DNA from: Chara braunii
Taxonomy: Eukaryota > Streptophyta > Charophyceae > Charales > Characeae
Reading direction: 5' to 3'
Assembly: GCA_003427395.1 (NCBI GenBank)
Contig: BFEA01000010.1
Location: forward strand, 993,536 to 1,028,597
Length of the DNA: 35,062 nucleotides
The notes under the pieces are model-generated. The model saw only the letters and a program-made list of their open reading frames with translations. It was not told the DNA's origin and did no database searches. Positions 21,988 through 32,171 of this stretch are shown here, piece by piece. The translations under genes and the position numbers were made by a program. Within the stretch, counting starts at the first letter, position 1; every line of letters starts with the position of its first letter.

Positions 21988-23470
21988 TGATAAGAACTGT
22001 ATCTCCGAAGTAATAATATTAATTCTCTATGCCCACACATGGAGGCACGCCCCACAAAGACCGATGGCCGGCAGCTTCGAGGAAACTTCAAAGGGAACGG
22101 ATCGTCACCATCTATCTAATTATTATCGTTACAGACAGATGATAGTTGTTTTCCAGCCGAGGCCTCTTTTGCAAAGGTCAAATGGTCAGCCTCCACAACG
22201 CTACAGCGGCCCAGATAAGCTCTCCTAACACTCGCAATGTGCTGCTGATCACACAGGATCCGGACCCCGGTCTCTCTCTCTCTTCCCCTTCCTCCCGGAA
22301 ACCAGCAGCCCGCGCGAAGCGCATCCATCACCTTCTCAGACAAATGCACATATACACCCCCCCCTACCCACCCACCTGTCTCCGCTAGCAATCCCTTCTC
22401 TCCGCGAATGTTCCTTATCGTCTCATCGAAAGCTTTCCCCGCCTTCCCTCTCACCGTTTTCTCTCCTTGCGCCTTCCTCCACCTCCTCCCCCGATGCCCC
22501 GCTCCTCTACCGCGCGCCCTTGGGTCCTCTCCTCCCTCTTCCTCCCCCTCCCCCCCCCGTGGCCTCTCCTGCTGAACGCAACGCACGGCAGACCACGGTA
22601 GGCGGGGAGGCTACTCCGCGCCCAAAGCCTCTCCTGCGAAGCACGGACGTCTGCTACGTGATGAGTTCAATTCCCCCCACGTCCGCAACGACTGCAATTA
22701 TCCCAGCAGCAGGAGGTGCAACCGTGTCTACCCTTCGTCATTTCCACTTCAGGATAAAGCTTCGCTAATAAGAGAACGACCGCTGTGGATCCCCCCTCCC
22801 CCTCTCCTTCAAGACAATCCTCCCAGCCAAGAGAATGAACGACCTCTGACGATCTTCTCCCTCGGTTCCTGGTCCTATAACTCCATAACAAAGAGAACGA
22901 ACGACCATAAGCGGCGCAGAAATACCTCATTCCACCCATACACATTCTGTACACGCTCGTTTATTCCAGTCATCGGATGGTCAAGATTCTATGAAAAAAG
23001 GGATACAAATGCGCGCTTGCTTTCCTCTACAACAACAACAAGATTCCCTCCTCGTCCTGTCTACCGCCGCCTGCGTCGTTCACGTGGGCAAGACTGGTAT
23101 TTGCGAAGAACACGAGCCGTCGTCTAGTCCCTCAATTCACGCCCGTCGGAACCAACTTCTACCAATCTCACACCATCCTCCTCTGATACCGACGAACTCG
23201 TCATAGCCTGGAGCAGCAAGGGAAAACATGATGCGCGGGCGAACCACTCCACAATGGTTGACACGTGGCAATCTTCGTTATCATCATCATCCTCAGGCGC
23301 GAAATCGTTCACTCTGGGGACAACGATACACTTAGCCCGCGCGATTCAGGTTCCCTGTGAACCGTGCAATCACTGCTGGCGGCGCAGAGAGAAGGGTGTC
23401 GGGTTGCAAGCACACAGCGAGGCCAGCGCGCAGCCATGCACCCACGTGCGCATGTTTATTTGATAGGTAA
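21988..23470 (-). promoter_or_regulatory. Upstream region of the coiled-coil gene
   Basis: This region precedes the start codon on the - strand and holds no convincing gene. Bases 22260-22640 are C/T-rich on the + strand (GA-rich on the transcribed side). Several G-box or ABRE-like CACGTG cores occur at about 23080 (CACGTGGG) and 23261 (CACGTGGC). No clear TATA box was found. Promoter function is inferred from position only. Confidence 0.3.
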
Positions 23471-24505
23471 AAGCCGGGGACCCACCACCGCGCTATTGCC
23501 TTCACTCACAGAGGACAAAACACCACCATAGTGTCGCCAATCAAGCAAGCAATCAAGCAATCAAGCAATCAAGCCGCAGCACCACATCAGTACATCACTG
23601 TCCTCGGCGATGACACGTGAAAGTTGGGAGACATTTACGTCAGTGACACTCGTTGTCAGGCATAACGAATGGAGCCAGTAAGGGGGCTCAGCCGCCGTGA
23701 CGACAAAGGTCATCCAGTCCAATGCCTCTCTGACAAGAACATGTAATCTAGACCTGCAAATCGAATCGAAAACCCAACGACAGATCACCGTACTGGTCAT
23801 CGACAATCCTGACAGCCCGGTCGTCTGTACGCGGTCGTCGGCTGGCACCTGATCTATCGTTCGCACCACCTCCACGTACGCACTTCATGCGAAAATCCTC
23901 CCGTTCCCTCGACCAAACCCGTCAACACCCCGTCAACCAAGCGCGCATGGTCGTGCCCGCGACTGCCGGCACTTGGCGCGCAGTGAATCGGGGACCGCCT
24001 CCCCCCGCTTCCTGGGCTGCTCGCGGCCCATTCCTTTCCGGCCCCAAGCTCATCAGGTCAGCGATAATGCCCCCGATGTTTTCTCTTTTTCCGAGCAGCT
24101 CTCCAGCTCTGGATTCCCGACGCATCAGGCTTGGATCCCACAGTGCGTTTTCAAGAAAAAGTCGTGTCCGCGCCAACCGGTTCGTAAGAACGAATTTGGA
24201 TCCCATAGTCCCGACCGGGAAGGCACTTGCCGACATGCACTCCCTCCCAACTGATAGACCGCGCCAGGCGCGGTAGCGCAGCCAAGGGAACACCGGGGGC
24301 CAGGCAGAGGAAGAGCAGGTGAGGGGCAGCGGAACAGAAACGGCCTGCGAAACCAAGAGATGGGCGGGCCCAGTTGTGGAGGAGCCGCAGCGGGACGGAA
24401 AGTAGGGGGTCCCTCGGCTGTAAGGTGTGCGAGCTACGCGGGGCCGGGTGCGCGATATCTGCAGGGCATGTCTGAAAGGCCTGGAGCTGCGGAGCACAAA
24501 ATCAA
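23471..24505. other. Intergenic DNA, nothing recognised
   Basis: Short open frames exist on both strands but lack domains, codon bias or start context. A run of AATCAAGC repeats lies at about 23538-23575, and a further CACGTG core is near 23612. GC content is high near 24260-24480. Confidence 0.4.
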
Positions 24506-24700
24506 GTATGTATTTTTTTTATTTTTTTTTTATTTTTATTTTTATTTTTTTACAAACAAACAGCTCCATCTATTGGTGGGGAGCAACACCTCCTGGAAAC
24601 CGGGTCCAGCGTCCCATAGATACAACCATATCCTGTTAATTTGGCACAAACTGGGAATCGGGCCCAGCATCCCATCATCAGGAAATTTCATGAATTTCGA
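24506..24700 (-). mobile_element. Possible SINE-like retroposon with A-rich tail
   Basis: On the - strand two related 25-base blocks (24651-24675 and 24593-24617) each read like a degenerate Pol III B box (CCCGATTCCC and CCCGGTTTCC). They are followed by ACCAATAGATGGAGCTG and then a long A-rich tail (AAAAAAATAAAAATAAAA type, 24506-24552). A body followed by an A-rich tail is the architecture of a retroposon. No A box or target-site duplication was identified. Confidence 0.35.
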
Positions 24701-24840
24701 CAAGGAACTATTGACTTACCGTGAGGGCACAGGTGCGCAGCCCGTAGTTTGTATACGCTTGATTGATGAGAGAGAGAGAGAGAGAGAGATGGCACGGAAC
24801 AAATCTAGATGGCATGCAGACAACCGGGGTCCAGGGGTCC

Positions 24841-25020
24841 ACACCATTTCAGATTCGAATTTCAAGGCCCTGCGGCCCCCACGCCGTTTCAGGCCTGGGT
24901 CCACCGTTTTAGATTCGAATTTCAAGGCCCTGCGGCCCCCACGCCGTTTCAGGCCTGGGTCCACCGTTTCAAATTCGAATTTGAAGGCCCTGCGCCCAGC
25001 ACACCGTTTCAATTTTTTTT
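24841..25020. repeat. 60-bp tandem repeat, three units
   Basis: Units start at 24841, 24901 and 24961. The first two differ at only a few bases, all near the start; the third is diverged and ends in a T run. Each contains ATTCGAATTTCAAGGCCCTG. Because 60 is a multiple of three, the repeat keeps frames open on both strands (a 20-residue repeat such as SNFKALRPPRRFRPGSTV on +). I see no sign that it is translated. Confidence 0.95.
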
Positions 25021-25200
25021 GGACCGTGGGGTTTCCAGGAAAACGCCAAGGACAGCTACCAATTCTGGATTTGCTTGCACTGCCGCCCCCCCAAATGTCA
25101 GTGTCTTTCATTTTACCAGCCTTTGAACAACCAATGGGCCCGAATGAATGACTGGTTTCGGATTTGTTTGTCGTTGCCTTCGCCCCCTGTAACATGCAAG

Positions 25201-25350
25201 TGACAGTTAAATAAAGATTAGGTGTTATTTTTGAATAAAAGAAAATTTTGTTTTTGTGTGTATACATATGTGTGTGTTTGTGAGAGAAAAGAGGTAGTCT
25301 TGTAGCATGGAGCATTTTAGTGTTGTGGAACATTAGGACATACTTTTATT
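25201..25350. repeat. Direct repeat A, copy 1
   Basis: About 150 bases are repeated at 25683-25830. They start TGACAGTTA, pass through AGGTGTTATTTTTGAATA and a GT-rich stretch, and end GTAGCATGGAGCATTTTAGT...ACTTTTATT. Located at the left edge of the AT-rich block. Confidence 0.85.
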
Positions 25351-25457
25351 GGTATGATATTTAGGATGTTTGTGTTTGTCGGTTGAGGATGTTTCTAATG
25401 TGTTCTAAAAGTTTTGGTTATTTGTGGCGGGGTGGTGGTTATAGTGTGTGTGTATGT

Positions 25458-25668
25458 GTGTTTGTGTGTGTGAGAGAGAGAGAAAGAGAGAGGGAGAGAG
25501 AGAGAGAGGGTGAGAGAGATTTAGAGGTAAAGAGAGCATGAGCATGTGAGCGGTGTTTAGCACATGGCCAATTGATATTTTTTATAAAGTAGATGTGGTG
25601 GAGAGGTGGTTGTAGTGTAAGGGTGTGGGTGTATGTGTGTGTGTATATGTGTTTGTGAGACAGAGAGT
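25458..25668. repeat. Direct repeat B, copy 1
   Basis: A GT/GA-rich start is followed by GAGATTTAGAGGTA, GTTTAGCACA, CAATTGATATTTTT, AAAGTAGATGTGGTGGAGAG and a second GT run. It is repeated at 26066-26278. A partial copy of its start is at 25850-25917, and a partial copy of its end (GAGTTGGAGAGACAGTTGTAG) at 26557-26600. Confidence 0.8.
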
Positions 25669-25682
25669 GAGAGAGATAAAAA

Positions 25683-25830
25683 TGACAGTTATATCAAGAG
25701 TAGGTGTTATTTTTGAATAGAAGATTTTTTTTGTGTGTGTATATGTATGTGTGTGTGTGTGTGAGAGAGAGAGGTAGTTTTGTAGCATGGAGCATTTTAG
25801 TGTTGTGGAATATTAGGATTGACTTTTATT
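25683..25830. repeat. Direct repeat A, copy 2
   Basis: The second copy of repeat A, 482 bases to the right of copy 1. The longest shared block contains GTAGCATGGAGCATTTTAGT. Small differences lie mainly in the GT microsatellite part. Confidence 0.85.
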
Positions 25831-26065
25831 TTGAATTAAGAAGAAAGTGAAGAGAGAGAGAGAGGGCGAGAGAGAGAGAGAGGGGGGAGGAGAGAGATTT
25901 AGAGGTAAAGAGAGTGTGCAAGTCCTTGGTGCATTTCATTTGGCTATAGTAATCATCCCTTTGGTTGTTTTAGAAGTTTTTGTGAATGGTTTGTTGATGT
26001 TATTGAAGGAATAATTTTTGTTGGGTTTCTGCACCAATAGATATGGTAGGAGAATGTTATGAAAG

Positions 26066-26276
26066 GTGTGTGTGTTTGTGTGTGTGTGAGAGAGAGAAAG
26101 ATAGAGGGAGAGAGAGAGAGGGGATGAAAGAGATTTAGAGGTAGAGAGAGCATGTAGCATATGAGCGTTGTTTAGCACAAGGGCAATTGATATTTTTGAT
26201 AAAGTAGATGTGGTGGAGAGGTTGTTGTAGTGTGAGGCTGTGGGTGTATGTGTGTGTGTGTTTGTGTGTTTGTGAA

Positions 26277-26278
<2 letters not shown>
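26066..26278. repeat. Direct repeat B, copy 2
   Basis: The second full copy of repeat B, about 610 bases from the first, in the same order of blocks and followed by a pure GT run (about 26280-26310). Repeats A and B form the non-coding region downstream of the Helitron protease. Confidence 0.8.
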
Positions 26279-26314
<36 letters not shown>

Positions 26315-26606
26315 AGAAAGAGAAAGAGAGAGGGTTGAAAGAGACAGAGGGTGTGAGAAAGGGAGAAAGAAATATTATAGCATGCAGCTTGTCAATGATG
26401 TTTATGGCTGAATGGATAAAAGTTTTTAACATACCTTGATTTATTGTTGGTGTTGAGGTTAGTGGTCCTTGAATCTTGATCCAGAAGTCGTATATGTTTG
26501 TGCTTGAATGTTATATATATTTTTTGTGAATTAATGAATTGATTATGTTTGACAAAGTAGATGAGTTGGAGAGACAGTTGTAGTGTGTGGATGTGGTGTA
26601 ATTTCA

Positions 26607-27057
26607 TTAAGGGTTAGGCAACATAAGATGTCGAAGCATGACAAGGATAAAAATGTCACAATCGTATGAATTAGTTTGTTGGGGTCCTTGTAAGATTGTC
26701 GTAGGTGCATTTTGTAGCAGGCTTAAACAATCTGTACGAGTGGATAACCATTGTTTGATGTTTGAAAAAAATATTGTATTAGTATTGGAAAGACTATCAT
26801 AATAATATATATTGTGTGTTTGGAGGTTCAAACATCCAAGTGCCCAATGATTGTTGTTTATATTTATTGGAATGAAGAAATGAGTGAGCGTTGTGAATGG
26901 TCGAAGTTTATTTTTTCTATTAATTTGACGATCAACACAAGCGTAATCATGTGTTGTTATTCCTTGGTTGTATTTGAATATATTTGCAATGAAAATAGTT
27001 GTGGTTTTATTCATTATTAGTTCGACATAACTATTTGTGGGTATATCTGTGAGTCAG
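26607..27057 (-). CDS. Ulp1/C48-type cysteine protease domain associated with the Helitron
   Basis: An open frame from just after a stop at about 27058 encodes TDIPTNSYVELIM, with the first ATG at 27014, and ends MLPNP. The Ulp1 fold signatures are in order: FFIPININNNHWALG with the catalytic His (HW at 26844-26849), YYYDSL with the catalytic Asp (26796-26798), and QQTNSYDCDIFIL with the oxyanion Gln and catalytic Cys (26658-26660). The whole His-Asp-Gln-Cys set is present and no stop interrupts it, unlike the neighbouring replicase. Ulp1 proteases remove SUMO-like tags, and C48-type domains are known cargo of some plant DNA transposons. It lies directly downstream of the helicase on the same strand. 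The upstream part (27060-27440) is stop-broken in the candidate frame. Confidence 0.7.
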
Positions 27058-27440
27058 AAGTGATCATGTAAAGTAATGTATAAACATAATTCTGAATCGA
27101 TTAGAATTGGAATGATGTTTTCATCATCTGAATTTGCATTTGTTAGTTCTGTATCAGATAAAGATGGACTGAAAAGGATTGATTGTGTAGTTGTGAAATG
27201 TGACGTTTATGATTTTTTTGGTGTTGTAGAAATATTTTTTGAAGAAGAATTTACACATAGACATGCGTTTGTGTTGTTTGAATGGGTTATTATATCTGAA
27301 TCATCTGTTAAACAAATGAAATTTGACATTGTAAATTTGTCTTGAATTATTTGAGAAATTATTGCTTGTTTTTGTTTTGTTTGGGTTAGTGTTGTTGGTT
27401 GTTGTAATGATGTTGTGTTTGATTGAATGTTAATTTTTTT

Positions 27441-27876
27441 TTAATTTGATGGTAAAGGTATATCTTGGAACATGTTTTGTATAAATTGGAATTCGAGTAA
27501 CTTTTTTGCAATGTTTGTGAGTCTATCATCTTCACGTAATATATTTTCATCAGGCTTGAAAATTTTTGTAAGTGATTTTGTTAATGGTTTGAGGCTTGTG
27601 AAATCATGACGGTTTATGACACGAGATACTGCAATATATCCTTGTTGGAATTTTTTTTTCTTTTCTTTTTTCCGGTGTTGATAAAGATTTCGAATCTGCA
27701 AGAATCATTGAGGTCAAGGTTTTTCCTTGTACTTTATATAGTGTGGATGCGATTGCTGAAATAAATGAAAATTGTTTTGGATATAATGTGCATGTTCGTT
27801 GTGGAGAAAAATGGAATGCGTGGTAATGATATTTGTACTGGACGTTTTGAACGTTCATAGAAAACTCGGTATACAT
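27441..27876 (-). pseudogene. Helitron PIF1-like helicase, C-terminal part, frameshifted
   Basis: The first segment (27604-27876) reads FSFISAIASTLYKVQGKTL, the helicase motif preceding the final ATPase region (usually T-I-H-K-x-Q-G-x-T-L). After a frame change within the run of A residues near 27650, the second segment reads GYIAVSRVINRHDFTSLKPL, matching the usual VALSRV...LYLL ending. Together they form the end of a Pif1-family superfamily 1 helicase that unwinds DNA during Helitron transfer. The final residues are low-complexity. Confidence 0.7.
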
Positions 27877-28015
27877 CTATGGGCAGGTTAACTTTTGCTG
27901 CATATGAAAATAATTCAAAGTTAGTTCTATTTGGTATGCGAACTAATGCAAGTTAAGGAGGTTGATTTGGAAAAAGCACATGAATAGATGCTGCATTATC
28001 ATAAATTCGTCGAAA

Positions 28016-28399
28016 TTATGTTTTACGATTAAATTGTAATGAATGTAAAAACCCAAATATGTCGTTCGCAATGCCTCTGCTAGGGTCAATGTTTTGGGTG
28101 AATACAATTGACATTCCTGGAATGAGGTCTAAAAATGTCGCATAGCTTCCTAACTTGTTATCTGACAAAGACATTATAAAACAAATATTATTTTTGTTTT
28201 TATTTTTGAATGATTTTCTGAAATTTGCGACGACACGTATTGGGTAATGATTTTCAAGTAATTGTTTGGTCAATTCTTGTGTATATGAATGAATGATGTT
28301 TGTACGATTGTCATTATCTGGTGTGGCATATATGGGTGTTTTGGTAGTTTGTATTGATTTTAATGATTGAGTAGTCCGTTGTACTTGAGACGAATGCAT
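28016..28399 (-). pseudogene. Helitron helicase, middle segment
   Basis: This open segment of 127 residues includes IYATPDNDNRTNIIHSYTQ and GMSIVFTQNIDPSRGIANDI. These fit the part of Pif1-like Helitron helicases between the Walker motifs and the C-terminal motif, where families typically have LTPTNADVDEIN and MPVMLLRNLDPSKGLCNGT-like sequences. It lies in order between the 28433-28990 and 27604-27876 segments. A stop separates it from both. Confidence 0.65.
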
Positions 28400-28432
28400 T
28401 CGTGAGTTTATTATCTCGATAAACTGATCTGT

Positions 28433-29010
28433 CTAGATTCCTTTGCGAGCTTTGGAGCATCGTTCACCCCAAGTGGGATCTAATATGAAACGGACATTTT
28501 CATCCAAGATAATGATTGTTTCAAAAAGTCGATAAAGTTTGAATCCTTCCTCATCGAATGTAGCATATGTTTGTTTTTTTGTTGGTTCTTCGTACAGTGG
28601 TCTACCTATAACTGGTGGCATTTGTAACCAATCGCCTGATATAATTATATGTAATCCTCCGAATGGTAAATCTATTTTTCTTTCGTTGCGTAATGCTAGA
28701 TCTAACTTGACTATTTGTTCTTTGTTCGTCATGCAGATTTCATCAATTATAAGAAGTTGGAGTTCTGAAGAAAAACCTGGAATACCTTTAAAATTTGCAC
28801 TACATTGTTCGAAGGTATGTTTTTTTTAAAAATTATGCATGTCAATCCAACTATGAATTGTGGTGCCATAAATTCTGACTGTTGTTTTTCCAGTGAGCGT
28901 TGTTTTTGCAATTGCCTTTGGTCTTTCTCAAGCATTGCAAAAAGCTTGTAAAACTGCAATGACGTGTGACTTTCCTGTTCCCCCTTTTCCTGTTAAAAAC
29001 ATTAAAAGTT
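28433..29010 (-). pseudogene. Helitron PIF1-like helicase, N-terminal ATPase motifs
   Basis: On the - strand MFLTGKGGTGKSHVIAVLQ contains the Walker A motif GKGGTGKS (28967-28990). It is followed by GTTIHSWI (motif Ia), LLIIDEIC (Walker B, about 28732-28752), and ISGDWLQMPPV (about 28609-28641). These are the ordered ATPase motifs of Pif1-type helicases fused to Helitron Rep proteins. A TGA follows VLQAFCNA, and another stop lies after DMHNF, so the domain is broken. The 28433-28732 piece is the longest open part. Confidence 0.8.
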
Positions 29011-29290
29011 GTTATTTTTTAATGTTTTCTTTGATTTCATCCAACGTTATATGTTGTGGTTTATTTTCATGTTCTATTTGATTATTTCATGTTTTCAAAA
29101 GACTTGATGCAGCAAGAACAAAAGTTATATGTTATTTTTTTGTAAGTTGAAATTGTCTTGATATTTATGATATTGTACGGAATTTTTTTTTGTTTTCTAA
29201 AATCTTATTAAATTGTTGTGGATATTTCATGGTTGATGGTTGTAAAGCATTTGTCAGTAATTTTACTCTTGTTAGTTGAGGTATATTGTG

Positions 29291-29970
29291 TCAAGGATTA
29301 ATTTGTGGGAATTGTAGTGAAGATTCATTAGTATTGGTAAAAGTGTGATTTTTTTGCCATGCGTGTAAAGTTGAAATATCGGTGAAAATTTGAGTTTTTA
29401 ATGTATCTGATAATAATTTGTTTTGTGGATTTATATTTTTGTATGTTTTGGATGTCTTTGTTGTTGTATCTATCATGAGTGTATGATATGGAGGTGGTTT
29501 GTATTTGTTAACTGGTTGTGAAGCAGGAATCATAGGAAAATGAATAGGATTGTTTTGTGTTTTTGGTCGATTTGTTTGAACTTCTGTTGCCCGTTTTCGT
29601 GTGATATGATAATCCTGCATGTTCAAGTATATAGAACGAGCAAAAATAGGCATGATATTGTAATATTGAAGGAAAGTTGTTTGCCGATTTATGGTGTTAG
29701 GTAGTAAATCTTGAAGATTGCGAAATGGTTTGAACAATAATAAAGTTAGTTGAGCGTGACGAGTTAATTCTTCAGGTGTTTTGCATGTTTTATAAAGAGG
29801 AATTCGAGATCCTGATGGAATATTTGAAATTCGTGGAATTCTATATCGTCCAAGACATTTCGATTTACATAATGGGTGATCTTTGGTGAACATTAAATCA
29901 TTTGCGGAAGATAAAATATATTTTTTTCTAAAATAAAGTGAAGTGAATTCATAGAGAGAAAGTGATGATA
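29291..29970 (-). pseudogene. Helitron replicase, linker between Rep and helicase
   Basis: The frame is open from about 29970 down to 29291 and includes SLYEFTSLYFRKKY and then EELTRHAQLTLLLFKPFRNLQDL. Helitron replicases commonly carry a S-L-Y-D/E-F block and a LLLLFKPWR-like block in this linker, so order and content fit. The rest is Lys/Thr/Asn-rich with low similarity. A frame change near 29990 separates it from the tyrosine-motif segment upstream. Confidence 0.65.
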
Positions 29971-30073
29971 AAAATTTCGTCGAAATTTGTAATCGTTTGA
30001 AGGATGAACGATAGCGTAAGCATCATTGTCGTGTTCGATGGTGCATTTTGTTTCTGTATTTTGTAAAAGTTGT

Positions 30074-30530
30074 TAGAGAATTTGATGAAGGATAAAAAAA
30101 GTATAATAGTGACTTGTATAAGCATAAGATTGTCTAATTATATATAAAGCACATAATTGACCAGTAACTTCTTGTTTGTTTGTCATTGTGAATATTTGTG
30201 ATGTTAATCGTCTACGTGCTTTTGTATTTAAAAACATTGGTTCGTCTTTCTCTGCTTGTTTTTCTTGTTTTTGTCTTGCATCGAATGCAGTTAATTGTAA
30301 AGCAACATTGCAATCGATTTTATGTTGGTCTTTTGTAGTATATCTACAAGCGTAACATACACGATCGCTAACTTCTACACCTCCGAATAAGGGTTGTATA
30401 TTGTGGTTGCATTTAAATTTTGCTATAATAATTTCGTTATAATTGTTAATGTATTCGTGTCCAAAAGTGCGTTGTAATTCAATGTCGGAAAGTGTCAGTA
30501 CGGTATGTTTTTTATGTGTTCGAGGATATA
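30074..30530 (-). pseudogene. Helitron Rep, catalytic tyrosine segment
   Basis: A frame without an ATG reads through ELQRTFGHEYI, GGVEVSDRVCYACRYTTK (two-tyrosine motif YxxxY at 30340-30354), LQLTAFDARQKQ, RRRLTSQIFTMTNKQEVTGQ and SYAYTSHYY. It ends at a TAA (about 30074). The two Tyr residues sit at the i/i+4 spacing of Helitron Y2 Rep proteins, which use them to nick and join single-stranded ends. The EVTGQ...YTSH block also matches the usual Rep C-terminal region. Frame changes separate it from both neighbours. Confidence 0.75.
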
Positions 30531-30821
30531 AGTATCGACAAATTTTATCTGTTTTTGTGCATCGTGATTTTTAGAAACATGATGTCGTATGTGCCCAATA
30601 TTGAGTTTGTACGAGGTAAAGAAATAAACATATATTTGATTTAAAATAATCACTTTGAAATTGATTGTGAGTTGGGTTTGGTGGCATATTGAGAAGTAGT
30701 TGTGAATATTCATTTAAGTGAATAGGGTCTTCTATAATTCTAGTATAAGTATTTGAAGGAGTATCCTGATTTTGTAATGAAAGTAATGTATTATTTTTGT
30801 TGTTTTGAAAATGCTTTGGTG

Positions 30822-31990
30822 TTATAAGTGTTGAGAGCTTACTTTTGTTTTACATTTTTGACATAACCCACTTATTGGTTCTTTCAAATGTTTTCGGTCT
30901 TGTTTTTTTTCAAAAGGTGATCGATATAAGTTACTATTTATTTGAATTGCAACGTGACACGGTCCTTCAGCATGACAAGTGAAACATGGTAGGTTAGTGA
31001 TTGCATGTGGACGTGAAGTTGTGACAATAGTATTAACACAATTTGTGATAATGTTGTTCATGTTAGGAGTAAATTTTTGAAGTTCATCGAAAATATTGGT
31101 AGTTGGAGGGACATTTTTTAGCCAAATTATGCAAAAAAGATGTAACGTTCCTCGTCCTTGTGTTTCTACCATGCCATAATAAGCATTGACGTGTCCAAAT
31201 AATCCTCCGTTTTGTGATGTTTTTTGTGTTTTTTTATTAAAACCAATGACTGTTTATAAAAATATGTTTAATAAACGATCAAATAGTCTTGCTGATGCAA
31301 TGCTATCAGCCATTGAGATTGATTTAAGTTGAGATAATGGTATGTGTGGTGTACGTTGAAATGCATTTAAAAAGTCCGCTACATTTAAAATGTCTGCGTA
31401 GGATGCAAATGTTAATGACATATCTGTGTTAGGTGTTATGGTTAGGAAAAGACTTGGTTGGCCGAAACGATCATACGTGGTGAATGTTTTTTGTCGTCGA
31501 ACACGACGTTCTACGTTGCTTCCCCAAATGTACGCTGCACTACATTCAAAATTTTTTAAAAATGTATTTACTGTATCTGGGATAGGTAATGGTGGATGTC
31601 CGCAACGTTTTCGACGATTGTTTTCTAAGTCAATTCGCAATTCTTCTGTTGTAATATTTGATATTGGTTTATGTGTTGAAGGATGAGAATTACATGTTAT
31701 GCTTGTCATTGTGTAACCTTTATCAAGTGCTAGTTTATCAAATGAGGCTAACACACAGTGTTGATCTTGTGCAAAATTTCTATGACTAAGTAGGCAATAA
31801 TGCTTGACACAAAGTTCTTTTGAAATAGGTATTCTTCGATCGAATTTTTTTGTAAAACCTCTTCCAAAAGGAAAAAGGTGGGAAAATATTTTAACATCTA
31901 ATGTTGGATCAAATACATTTGTAACTTTTGAAAAAGAATTGATTGTAAAAAGACACTCATCATTGTTTTTTTCAATATGTTGGTGTATTA
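30822..31990 (-). pseudogene. Helitron Rep N-terminal domain with HUH motif (second His lost)
   Basis: One frame runs from about 31990 to 30822 with a single internal TAA at 31254-31256. It encodes HLFPFGRGFTKKFDRR, YCLLSHRNFAQDQHCVLASF, SLFLTITPNTDM and GRGTLHLFCIIWL, the expected order of the Helitron-like N domain and the Rep HUH region. The metal-binding HUH is usually H-L-H in GTLHLHCLIWL. Here the second His is Phe (TTT, + strand 31134-31136). A later cysteine-rich part (CFTCHAEGPCH, CQKCKTK) looks like zinc-binding loops. It would be catalytically dead. Confidence 0.8.
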
Positions 31991-32171
31991 TTTGTTGCTC
32001 TACAAAATCATTTATTTTTGTTGTTGAATGGCTGAAAATTACAGGTTTTTCTATATAAGTTTTTTCATAAGAACAATCAGTAGCAGCATTTATAGCGTTT
32101 TGCTCATTGTCTGTATTTTTAGCTGTATGTCCATCATTTATATGATCAATTACTGAGGCAGGGATAAGTCA

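Noticed and set aside
22116-22586. - strand open frame of 156 codons upstream of the coiled-coil gene
   Set aside because: Composed of Gly/Arg/Glu low-complexity sequence arising from the CT-rich + strand. It has no domain and is not needed to explain the gene start.
24646-24700. CTGATGA on the - strand near 24680, a possible third hammerhead
   Set aside because: A GGGA/TCCC hairpin follows, but there is no GAAA element after it and no cleavage triplet with matching stem I.
24360-25151. + strand open frame of 263 codons
   Set aside because: It runs through an A/T-rich retroposon tail (encoding poly-Phe/Tyr) and a 60-bp tandem repeat. Its openness follows from the repeat period.
27076-27345. 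+ strand open frame of 89 codons between helicase and protease
   Set aside because: Opposite to the Helitron genes, no recognisable domain, and the length is easily reached by chance in AT-rich sequence.
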